Source: CAYGAW01 sp964347945
Lineage (GTDB): Bacteria > Chloroflexota > Anaerolineae > UBA7937 > B3-Chlor
Direction: 5' to 3'
NCBI GenBank assembly: GCA_964347945.1
Contig: CAYGAW010000209.1
Span: 1-12,982, forward strand
DNA: 12,982 bases
Part shown: piece after piece, positions 1-6,268 of the stretch
Layout: the number at the start of each line of letters is the position of its first letter
Position numbering within the stretch: position 1 is the first letter of the stretch
Translations under genes and position numbers: made by a program
Notes under the pieces: model-generated
Databases searched by the model: none
Told to the model about the DNA's origin: nothing
What the model saw: only the letters and a program-made list of their open reading frames with translations

Positions 1-354
1 GGCACAACCACCGGTACGAGCGTTGAGGCTCTTGAACGGACAAATAGACAATCCGGCATGGCAGCCATAATGCCGAGCAAGGTAACGATTGTTTCTGAGT
101 GTTGTCCCTCCTCGTCTTCGTCTCACTGTGCCACGAAGGGGAAAGCCAAGCTCTGATCGACTCATTCGGCACTCAGAGGCATTGGCGGCACGGATGGGCT
201 TCTCCTCCGTGGCAATCGATACAGAAACTGATCGTGTCTCTCCAGGCGTGTTGTCGGGCCTTAGGTCCTCTCGAGCTATTGAAGCCGGTTCTTCGGCGTC
301 ATCTGCTCTCAGGAATCTCTGCCTTTGCGTCCGCCACCCGAAGGCGGACTTTGT
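1..354. other. Window start, no supported gene
   Basis: I see no convincing gene here. Long open frames exist on both strands, but their translations are rich in Arg, Ser and Pro, lack recognisable motifs and have no good ribosome binding site. On the minus strand the frame of the Excalibur remnant stays open to the window edge, but after the Cys-Asp that ends the domain the translation looks non-coding. The only clear structure is the hairpin at 329-349. Confidence 0.5.
329..349. other. Perfect 7-bp hairpin
   Basis: GTCCGCC (329-335) and GGCGGAC (343-349) are exact reverse complements separated by seven bases. On the plus strand TTTGTGT follows, which is only a weak U-tract, so this could be a poor terminator. 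It lies just past the end of the Excalibur remnant on the minus strand, where a terminator of the old nuclease gene would be expected, but no T run follows in that direction. Confidence 0.3.
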
Positions 355-612
355 GTCACATGGGACTCCGTCGTTGTCCCCGTCAAGGCGCGAGAGGTCG
401 CCCGGGCAGGGGCTACCGGTCGTAGATCAGTTGTGCGCACGACAAGGAATCGCTACGATTGTACGTGTTGCCAATGCAACCCTAGCCAGACTCGGACTAA
501 GGATTTGGCGCAGCCCACAAGCCTCTCCCGGCTTCCTTGGCCTCCATGGCGAGCTGCGCGAAGAGGTAGGAATACCTTGCGTCCGCAGCATACGTCGAGG
601 CAATAGCGTACC
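355..612 (-). pseudogene. Remnant of a thermonuclease-Excalibur gene (3' part)
   Basis: Read on the minus strand, 610-500 encodes a segment matching the C-terminus of the nuclease at 1824-2465 at about 30 of 37 residues, including LFAQLA, EAKEAGRGLWAAP and a following Pro. A TAG at 499-497 interrupts it. Further on, a decayed Excalibur calcium-binding domain can be read: CIGNTYN (from 478), then SCAQLIYDR, a frame change near 415, then CPGDLSRLDGDNDGVPCD ending at 355. The DxDxDGxxC pattern with paired Cys is typical of Excalibur (PF05901), which often follows SNase domains. Near 607-610 the copy lacks 11 bases present in the intact gene, between two TACG repeats, giving a second frameshift. 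No start or catalytic core remains, so this is a broken tail of a duplicated gene. The Excalibur call rests on pattern recognition, not an alignment. Confidence 0.72.
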
Positions 613-674
613 ACTCCCTTGGGCTCCCCCCGCAATCTGTGGAGTGACGCGGCGGAGCTGGTCGATGTCACCCA

Positions 675-1757
675 TTATGGAATCGGACTCTCTTGGCTCG
701 CAGACAGCCTCGATGTGATCCGACCTTCCGCTCGCTGGAGCCTCAAGAGGTCCAGTACGAAACAGAGCATTGACAACGCCACTAACCCTTCGAAGCCATG
801 CAGAAACGGCGCCACGGACGACAACCCCATCCCAAGCCAGAAGAGGGCACTCCCTTTGCCGACCAGGTAAACCAGCACCGGCACCAGCAAGACCAGGTCA
901 TAACCGGGCAGATACGGTGACAGCAGAAGGCCTACGAGGAGCGCAAGCGCCGTATCGTGCAGCCGCACGGTCTCCTTCTTGAACCACCAGAGCGAAAGGC
1001 CAGAGTAGCCACACGCAGCTATGAGCAATCGCCAGGATGCAGAGAGGCGCTGAAGTGCGCCGGGCATCATGACAGACCGCCCGCCAAGGCACCACCCGAG
1101 AACATAGCTCTTCCACGCATCGAAAGAGGTCCCTTGCCCCAGCCAAAGAGAGGCAGCGGCCAGGACCAGCGCTCCCAGCGCGAGACTTCCCAGCACTCGC
1201 CAGCGCTTCCGCAGAAGCAGGCCGCCTGCGACAGGGGCGACCAGATGTGGCTTGATCAGCGCCAAGCACAGCAGTGCCCCAGCGAAATACGGCTTTCCTC
1301 TTCTCCCGACGAGGTACGCCGACAGCATAAACAGAAGTACCAAAGGGCTGATTTGACCCATGAAAACGGTGCCAAACGTTACGGGCCACACAAGGCTGAG
1401 CAGGGTGCGCGTGGTGGCTGCCCTCGGTTGAAGCCCGATTACTCGTCTCGCAAACAGATAGGCACTGGCGCCAACCGCTGAGTACAGCAGACCGACCCAC
1501 GCCGTGAAGGCGCACTGTGGTGGCAGCAGCGACAGAGGCAAGAACAGCACGACGGTGAACATCGGGTAGGGATATCCCAGCCTGCCGAACGTGGGCGCAA
1601 GCGCCTCGTTGACTGAGACTCCGGTGAGAAGTGCTCGGCCGGCGACGTAGTGCTGCCAGAAGTCCTCTCCGGGACTCTGGACTAGAAGAAAGACGATCTG
1701 TCCGAGAAGTACCCCCGCGAGGACGGCAGAAGCTAGTTCATGCTCCTTCCGCATCAT
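675..1757 (-). CDS. GT87-like polytopic membrane glycosyltransferase (DUF2029 type)
   Basis: The 360-residue product is very hydrophobic, with roughly nine or ten membrane segments, and resembles GT87/DUF2029 polyprenyl-phosphate-mannose-type glycosyltransferases. Family-like features are an early acidic loop after the first membrane segment (DFWQHYVAGRALL, 32-44), a GQISPLVLL segment (135-143) and IKPHL (168-172). Such enzymes sit in the cytoplasmic membrane and move sugars from lipid-linked donors to glycans or proteins outside the cell; donor and acceptor cannot be told here. An in-frame TGA lies two codons upstream, so translation starts at the ATG at 1757 or the next one at 1754. A GAGGG immediately precedes the first ATG, too close to be a normal binding site, so the start is weakly supported. 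The gene lies between an intact nuclease gene and a remnant of a second nuclease gene, all on the same strand. The fold class is fairly sure, the substrate unknown. Confidence 0.75.
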   Translation of the reverse strand: MMRKEHELASAVLAGVLLGQIVFLLVQSPGEDFWQHYVAGRALLTGVSVNEALAPTFGRLGYPYPMFTVVLFLPLSLLPPQCAFTAWVGLLYSAVGASAYLFARRVIGLQPRAATTRTLLSLVWPVTFGTVFMGQISPLVLLFMLSAYLVGRRGKPYFAGALLCLALIKPHLVAPVAGGLLLRKRWRVLGSLALGALVLAAASLWLGQGTSFDAWKSYVLGWCLGGRSVMMPGALQRLSASWRLLIAACGYSGLSLWWFKKETVRLHDTALALLVGLLLSPYLPGYDLVLLVPVLVYLVGKGSALFWLGMGLSSVAPFLHGFEGLVALSMLCFVLDLLRLQRAEGRITSRLSASQESPIP

Positions 1758-1763
1758 CCCTCA

Positions 1764-1823
1764 TACACATGGCCGCTCATCGTGCAACCAGTGGATGCAG
1801 TTGAATGTGCTGCCGGTCCAATC
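1764..1823 (-). pseudogene. Excalibur-domain stub behind the nuclease stop codon
   Basis: Directly after the TGA of the nuclease gene the same frame continues DWTGSTFNCIHW and on to a second TGA at about 1764. The GSTFNC portion parallels GNTYNR at the start of the Excalibur remnant near 475-460, and YNC/FNC is a common opening of Excalibur domains. The bases also align (GGC-A-CAC at both sites). I infer that the nuclease once carried a C-terminal Excalibur domain and lost it through a new stop plus loss of the rest. The stub is short, so chance similarity remains possible. Confidence 0.4.
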
Positions 1824-2465
1824 TCAGCTCGACTCGGACTTAGGAGTGGGCGCAGCCCACAGGCCTCTGCCGGCTTCCTTGGCCTCCGTCGCCAGCTGCG
1901 CGAAGAGGTCGGAATACCTTACGTCGGGAGGATAGGTCGAAGCAGTAGCGTATCCCAGCCGTACCAGTTCAGCGTTGACGAAGATCCCCCCCACGTGAAC
2001 GTAGCGCAACAGCCTTCCCTCACTATCGATGTCTGATACATCCTTCTCCAGCAGCACGGTCTTCCCTTCCACCAGTTGCCGATTGGCCTGTGTCGCTTCC
2101 TCACCGTGGGGCTGGCCCGGCTTCGGACAATCTATGCCTATGTAGCGGAGACCGAAGACGAACCCGCCGATTTCGACCTCGATGGTGTCACCGTCAATGA
2201 CGCGAGTCACCTTGGCCTCTGTCATGGCCAGCGTGGGAGCTCCCCGCGGGCGCAGTTGCGTAGGTGTTACTGCCGGTGCAGCGGAAGGAATGGGCGTGTC
2301 CCCTGGGGCGAGGGAGGGAGATTTCTCTGGCGTGGCTTGGGCAAGCTGCGTCTCAAGTTCGGCTATCGTGGTTTCGAGCTCTCCGGCGGGCGCTCGAGGC
2401 ACGCCGCACGAAGTCAGGATTACCAGCATCGCTAGCAGGCCATGCCCTGCCAAGGTTAGCTTCAT
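1824..2465 (-). CDS. Thermonuclease (SNase-like) lipoprotein, catalytic Glu replaced
   Basis: The ATG at 2465 is preceded by GAAGGAGG at a seven-base spacing and begins a classic lipoprotein leader with lipobox LTSC (Cys20); an upstream in-frame ATG at 2519 would bury this leader, so I reject it. After a Pro/Thr/Ala-rich linker (about 30-80) comes an SNase domain (83-205): VTRVIDGDT (86-94), GLRYIGIDCP (105-114), EGRLLRYVHV (149-158), then LWAAP. Staphylococcal nuclease residues map to Arg107 (Arg35), Asp112 (Asp40) and Arg151 (Arg87). The position of general base Glu43 is Lys115 (codon AAG, 2123-2121), where relatives usually read CPEPGQP. The enzyme would be a membrane-anchored Ca-dependent nuclease cleaving DNA or RNA outside the cell, but activity may be lost. 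A promoter lies at 2570-2598. The 3' end is duplicated at 497-612. Confidence 0.88.
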   Translation of the reverse strand: MKLTLAGHGLLAMLVILTSCGVPRAPAGELETTIAELETQLAQATPEKSPSLAPGDTPIPSAAPAVTPTQLRPRGAPTLAMTEAKVTRVIDGDTIEVEIGGFVFGLRYIGIDCPKPGQPHGEEATQANRQLVEGKTVLLEKDVSDIDSEGRLLRYVHVGGIFVNAELVRLGYATASTYPPDVRYSDLFAQLATEAKEAGRGLWAAPTPKSESS

Positions 2466-2569
2466 CCAGGGTCCTCCTTCTTGAGATGAACTCGGTCGAA
2501 GCCAGGATCTATTCAACACGAGGTATCCTGTGAGAACTGGCTGGCGAAGCGGAGAGTCCGGGCAATCCC

Positions 2570-2598
2570 ATTATACCACAAATAGGGAGATTCCGCAA
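2570..2598 (-). promoter_or_regulatory. Sigma-70 promoter for the nuclease gene
   Basis: On the minus strand TTGCGG (2598-2593) and a perfect TATAAT (2575-2570) are separated by 17 bases. A TGG before the -10 box makes it also an extended -10 promoter. Transcription would start near 2563, giving a leader of about 100 bases to the ATG at 2465. It may also drive the glycosyltransferase gene, which lies 66 bases past the nuclease stop codon with no terminator visible between them. Confidence 0.65.
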
Positions 2599-3014
2599 GC
2601 ACGGTTAGCAATAGCAGGACGGCGTGGGATTGTTTAGGAGGACCGTATCTCGGAGAGCTTCAAGCTTCGAATCTGGCTCGTCACCACGGGGCTCTCTGGT
2701 GGGTCTGGAATCAGCGGGCGCACTGGCAGTCGACTCGCCGGTAAACAGGTGATCCGGTCAGGAAAAGACCGGGGCCAAGTCGCGCAGACGTTGGGATTGT
2801 CCGCCGGGGCTGCGTGAGCGATGTCGGCATCAGGGGAACGAAGGACGGGGGGATTAAGCGGGGGCGATGTTGAAGGGTGCCGCCCCGAGAGCGGGCTTAT
2901 CATAGACTCTTCTCCTCTGCCTACTCACAGCGACTATCCAGGTGAAACCCGAGGTTACCCTCTTTCGTTGGCGAACCTCTCCAGTGGCGACGTCCAGCCA
3001 CACCTTTCCTTGGG
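2599..3014. other. Non-coding stretch with small inverted repeats
   Basis: I find no gene in these 416 bases. Open frames on both strands are short, Pro/Ser-rich and lack ribosome binding sites. Two inverted repeats are visible: CCGGTC (2754-2759) with GACCGG (2767-2772), and GAGGTT with AACCTC between about 2951 and 2980. Neither is followed by a T run, and I recognise no riboswitch. Confidence 0.4.
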
Positions 3015-3284
3015 CTATTGAGACAGATCCATCGTGGGGCCCTTGTCATCATACCTGACGCGAAGCTTCCCGCGTTCACCACCCCTTATTCTCTTGAGCC
3101 ACCGCTTGCACAGCGCTAGAGGGTCATCCCCTTTCCCAGTTTCAATGCCGAGTCTCTGCAAGAACACTCGTGCATCGAGGGGATCTTCATCAAGCACCAC
3201 CATCTCAAGTTCCAGCCGGTCCTGCGGCTTGAGAGCTACTGGCAACTCAGGCAGACCCGGCTCTTTGAGTTTCTCTTCTGCCAT
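3015..3284 (-). CDS. Small hypothetical protein (89 residues)
   Basis: From the ATG at 3284 this frame encodes a balanced, charged soluble protein: an acidic N-terminus (MAEEKLKEPGLPELP), a middle with DEDPLDARVFLQRLGIE, and a basic stretch LCKRWLKRIRGGERGKLRVRY (roughly 57-77) ending in DLSQ. The composition looks like a real gene, unlike the Arg/Ser-rich shadow frames nearby. The basic Lys/Arg run could bind nucleic acid, but I recognise no family. The frame is open upstream to an ATG at 3401, but that extension (RRHRTGESRTDPRG and so on) looks non-coding. No good Shine-Dalgarno site precedes 3284, which is the main doubt. No membrane segment or export signal is present. It stands alone between non-coding regions and no promoter was found. 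Confidence 0.5.
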   Translation of the reverse strand: MAEEKLKEPGLPELPVALKPQDRLELEMVVLDEDPLDARVFLQRLGIETGKGDDPLALCKRWLKRIRGGERGKLRVRYDDKGPTMDLSQ

Positions 3285-3679
3285 GATACTGGAGTAGGGA
3301 TTGAGGAGCGGCTCGGGCAGGCTTCTGGGCCGCTGATTGCCTCTGGGATCGGTGCGGGACTCGCCAGTCCGGTGTCGACGGAACAGAGTAGGCGGTCCCA
3401 CATTCTGTCCAGGACGGCCTATCGGCTGTGAGCAGGCTTGTCAGGGAAAAGGACGCCACAACCAATCTATCACAGAACCGCATTGGCCGCAAGCGTAGTT
3501 GGCAGTGACTGGGCACGGCCCCACCGTGGCCGCGGCGACTTGCGGAGGAATCTGCCAAGCGGTCAGGGCCGTGGTTCGCGCTTCTCTCGTACCATTCGAA
3601 GACCTGGCTGCAATAGGAACGCGACACAACATTGGCACAGACGGCTGGACCCACCTTGATGCGCAGAAAGGAGAACGCA
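3285..3679. other. Non-coding stretch
   Basis: I see no supported gene or RNA in these 395 bases. Several overlapping frames are open on both strands but have atypical composition and no ribosome binding sites. The only notable site is AAAGGAG just before 3680, which belongs to the next feature. Confidence 0.4.
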
Positions 3680-3861
3680 ATGAGAGACCGGAGGTGGTTG
3701 GTCGTGTCTTCGGTGCTAGTGGTAGCTCTGTGCTTCCTGCCTGCATGTGGTGGCCCGGCCGCAACGTTGAGCACTTCGATCGCCGGGATAACGTGAAGTC
3801 CGGCTGGCTAGATGACCGCTTCGCCGAGGGCAAGGTTACGGGCCAGACCATCATCGAGTAG
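3680..3861 (+). pseudogene. Lipoprotein gene remnant: leader plus frameshifted tail
   Basis: An AAAGGAG site (3667-3673) precedes the ATG at 3680. It opens a textbook lipoprotein signal: MRDRRW, a hydrophobic run (LVVSSVLVVALCF) and lipobox LPAC with Cys23 at 3746-3748, followed by GGPAA. The frame stops at TGA 3794-3796 after 38 codons. From about 3793 another frame reads VKSGWLDDRFAEGKVTGQTI and stops at TAG 3859-3861; its composition is protein-like. I read this as the two ends of one exported lipoprotein gene joined by an internal deletion that shifted the frame. A functional 38-residue lipopeptide is possible instead. The function of the lost middle is unknown. The tail overlaps the end of the convergent mazG gene by 11 bases. 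Confidence 0.55.
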
Positions 3862-5242
3862 AACTCGGCGGTTGATCGCACTCGTTTCCATCGAACCTGG
3901 GCAAATCTAGATTCTCCCCGAACCGCATCGTGGCGGCCCTCAGGGCACTCTCCGGATCCACGCCCAGCAGACGGCCGAGATTGGCCAGCGAAAAAAGCAA
4001 CTGACCCAGCTCCCCGGCTGCTTCCTCTTTGTCGTCGATCGTTGGCAGAGGGTCAAGCCTGCTGTGGATGTCCGTCAACAACTCCTCTTCGCTGGGCGAA
4101 GCAATACCCTCTCTCTTCGCTCGTTCCTGAGCTCTCAACGCGAGGTTCAGAGCGGGCATGCTCAAGGGCATCCCCCAGAGGGGTTTATCCTCTTCGCCTT
4201 TCTCTGTTCGCTTGATGGCCTGCCAGTTGCGAAGCACCTCGTCCGCATCAGCTACCTCCACGTCGCCGAAGACGTGGGGATGGCGCCGAACTATCTTGGC
4301 GATGATCGTCTCCAGCACCTGGGCGAGGGTGAACGATCCCTCCTCCGCTGCGATCTGGGTGTGCAGGATGATCTGGAGGAGTAGGTCTCCCAATTCCTCT
4401 CGCAGCCCGACGCCGTCTTCCTCGTCGAGAGCCTTCAACACTTCGTAGGTTTCTTCCAGAAGGTGCGGCCTGAGGGTTTGGTGGGTCTGCTCCCGATCCC
4501 ACGGACAGCCTCCTGGAGCGCGCAGGCGGGCCACGATGTCGTGGAAGGTGTATACCGAACTGGGGTTGGGTAGGGGCGAAACGTAGAGGGAAGTGAGGTG
4601 GTCGATGTTTTCCAGGTGGTCCAGTTCGCCAAGGGGCAAGGTCTCCGTCGTGGCCTCGGGTGTGCCGACTCTGCGGACGAGGGTCACCGGATGCTCGGCG
4701 GGATAGAGGTTCATCAGGGTCAGCTTTACCTCGGCCGCCACCCGGCGACTGTACAGTTGGCCTGCAAGTGCGGGAAGGTCGGGATCTAGGTTGGGATGAA
4801 GCCGGTTCGCCAGCAGGGTGGCGTCGACGATCTGCAATCCCTCCAAGGGGTCGATGCCCAGGGGTACTAGAGCCGCCTCGATGAAGCTGACTCCGACCAC
4901 CATTCTGACTTCCAGTTCTTCCTTTTCGGCCAGAGCCAGTATCCTCCGCACCGATTCTTCGCCCACCAGCGGGTGGCCAGGCACGGCGTACACCACCCCT
5001 TGAGGGCGCCGTCCCAGTTCTACCACTTGCTTCGCCATCTCTTCATAGATGGCGGCGAACTCGTTCTCGGCTTCGTACAGGTGGTCGAAGGAGTGCAGTG
5101 CCAGGTGGGGAGGCAGTGACGGAACCACGGGATGACGGCACGTGCGCAGATAGACTTCCTCAGCGTCGTCAAGGACTTCTCTGGCTTCGACGGTGAGCAA
5201 CGAGCCGTCCCCAGGACCCAGGCCCACGATGGTGATGTCCAT
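3851..5242 (-). CDS. MazG NTP pyrophosphohydrolase fused to tetrapyrrole-methylase domain (YabN type)
   Basis: This 463-residue protein has two parts. Residues 1-225 form a tetrapyrrole (corrin/porphyrin) methylase-like domain: ITIVGLGPGDGSLLT at the start, then VVYAVPGHPLVGEE (83-96) and VVGVSFIEAAL (115-125). Residues 233-450 form MazG: CPWDREQTHQTLRPHLLEE (246-264), metal-binding EETYE (263-267) and EELGD (282-286), KIVRRHPHVF (316-325). MazG enzymes hydrolyse NTPs to NMP and pyrophosphate, cleaning the nucleotide pool. The second MazG repeat has ELGQ (411-414) where ELGD is usual, so only the first repeat looks catalytic, as in many homologues. GGGAGGGG lies just upstream of the ATG. It is the last gene of a same-strand set with the MBL hydrolase, 41 bases away. 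The architecture equals Bacillus YabN. The last dozen residues (after RFDG) look like an unrelated tail next to the lipoprotein remnant. Confidence 0.93.
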   Translation of the reverse strand: MDITIVGLGPGDGSLLTVEAREVLDDAEEVYLRTCRHPVVPSLPPHLALHSFDHLYEAENEFAAIYEEMAKQVVELGRRPQGVVYAVPGHPLVGEESVRRILALAEKEELEVRMVVGVSFIEAALVPLGIDPLEGLQIVDATLLANRLHPNLDPDLPALAGQLYSRRVAAEVKLTLMNLYPAEHPVTLVRRVGTPEATTETLPLGELDHLENIDHLTSLYVSPLPNPSSVYTFHDIVARLRAPGGCPWDREQTHQTLRPHLLEETYEVLKALDEEDGVGLREELGDLLLQIILHTQIAAEEGSFTLAQVLETIIAKIVRRHPHVFGDVEVADADEVLRNWQAIKRTEKGEEDKPLWGMPLSMPALNLALRAQERAKREGIASPSEEELLTDIHSRLDPLPTIDDKEEAAGELGQLLFSLANLGRLLGVDPESALRAATMRFGENLDLPRFDGNECDQPPSSTR

Positions 5243-5283
5243 TGCCCCTCCCTTTCCGGCGCGCGGACGCCAGGGCTGCCTTC

Positions 5284-6261
5284 CTAGTTGATTGCCGTCC
5301 AGACAGGGCGGCCGTCCCTCTCGAGCCGCCTGACCTTTCCTTCGAGTTCGAGTACATCCAAATGTCCAATGATCTCGGACATGACCAACAGGAGCTCAAC
5401 TCCAGGTAAGTTCCCTCCGAAGAGTGCCAGACCCAGTTCATAGGCTGTGGAATCCCTCTCCCTGATCAACTGCTGGATTTGCCGTCCGCGTTCCTCATGG
5501 TGGGTGAGGATTGCGTCCACGACGGGACGGTGGTCATCCACCGGGTCGCCGTGCCCGGGCAGGACCTTGCTGACCTCGAGTTCCCGAATTCGCCGCAGGG
5601 AGCGCCGGTAGTCAACCAGACTCCGCGGACGCTCGGTCATTCCCAGACGCGGGGTCTCCAGGACTGGATTGGGTGTTATGTGCTCTAGAAGATGATCCCC
5701 TGAGAGAAGCAGCTGATGTGCTGGTTGGTAGAGGCAGAGGTGGCCATGGGTGTGCCCGGGTGTGTGTATCGCTCGCCACATGGTGCCGCCCATTCTCAGA
5801 TCGTCGTTGTCTTCCACCGGCACGACATCAGGTACTGCGGTCGCATATCTGCCGAACCCTCGGATGATCTCTATGTCTGCCAGGGCCTCTCTGGGTGCCC
5901 CCTGGGCCACGACAAGCTCGGCGAGGGCGGCCATTCTGTGTTCCCACCAATCGCCGAAATCCTCCAGGCGCTCCCTGTTCTCGGCGAGGGAAAGGACGAT
6001 GGCGCCGGATCGCTCAACCACCTGCCGTGCTAGGCCGAAGTGGTCGTGGTGAGCGTGGGTGATGACCAGTTGGTCGATGTCGGCTAGGGCATACCCCAAG
6101 TCATCTAGTCCGCGCGCCAAGGCCGAGGAGGCTTCCTCGGTTAGAGGACCTGTGTCGACGAGGGTGAGAGGGTCTCCCTCCAAGAGGTAAACGTTAACCG
6201 GACCGACGGGGAATGGCGTAGGGATGGAGAGAGCGTGAATCCGAGCCTCGATCTGTGACAT
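5284..6261 (-). CDS. MBL-fold metallo-hydrolase with C-terminal winged-helix-like domain
   Basis: The 325-residue protein carries the full metallo-beta-lactamase metal site: THAHHDHFG (H69, H71, D73, H74), TPGH (H170), GDH (D189) and PGHG (H237). The opening VNVYLLEGDPLTLVDTG is standard for the fold. After about residue 250 comes a helical tail ending in MSEIIGHLDVLELEGKVRR, which resembles the winged-helix extension of LACTB2-type MBL proteins (RNases or hydrolases). This points to a soluble di-metal hydrolase; the substrate could be a thioester, phosphodiester or RNA, and cannot be told from sequence. The ATG at 6261 is seven bases from the aldolase stop codon and lacks a strong Shine-Dalgarno site, suggesting translational coupling. 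It is the middle gene of the aldolase-MBL-mazG set. Confidence 0.9.
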   Translation of the reverse strand: MSQIEARIHALSIPTPFPVGPVNVYLLEGDPLTLVDTGPLTEEASSALARGLDDLGYALADIDQLVITHAHHDHFGLARQVVERSGAIVLSLAENRERLEDFGDWWEHRMAALAELVVAQGAPREALADIEIIRGFGRYATAVPDVVPVEDNDDLRMGGTMWRAIHTPGHTHGHLCLYQPAHQLLLSGDHLLEHITPNPVLETPRLGMTERPRSLVDYRRSLRRIRELEVSKVLPGHGDPVDDHRPVVDAILTHHEERGRQIQQLIRERDSTAYELGLALFGGNLPGVELLLVMSEIIGHLDVLELEGKVRRLERDGRPVWTAIN

Positions 6262-6268
6262 AGGTTGT

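Noticed and set aside
89..718. Long plus-strand open frame of 209 codons at the window start
   Set aside because: It crosses the nuclease-Excalibur remnant on the other strand, its translation is Arg/Ser/Pro-rich without motifs, and no good ribosome binding site precedes it.
898..1515. Open minus-strand frame of 205 codons inside the glycosyltransferase gene
   Set aside because: It is a shifted-frame shadow of the membrane protein gene, with no domain signature or start site.
2466..2519. Upstream ATG of the nuclease at 2519
   Set aside because: It would place 18 hydrophilic residues before the lipoprotein leader; the ATG at 2465 has the ribosome binding site and makes the leader N-terminal.
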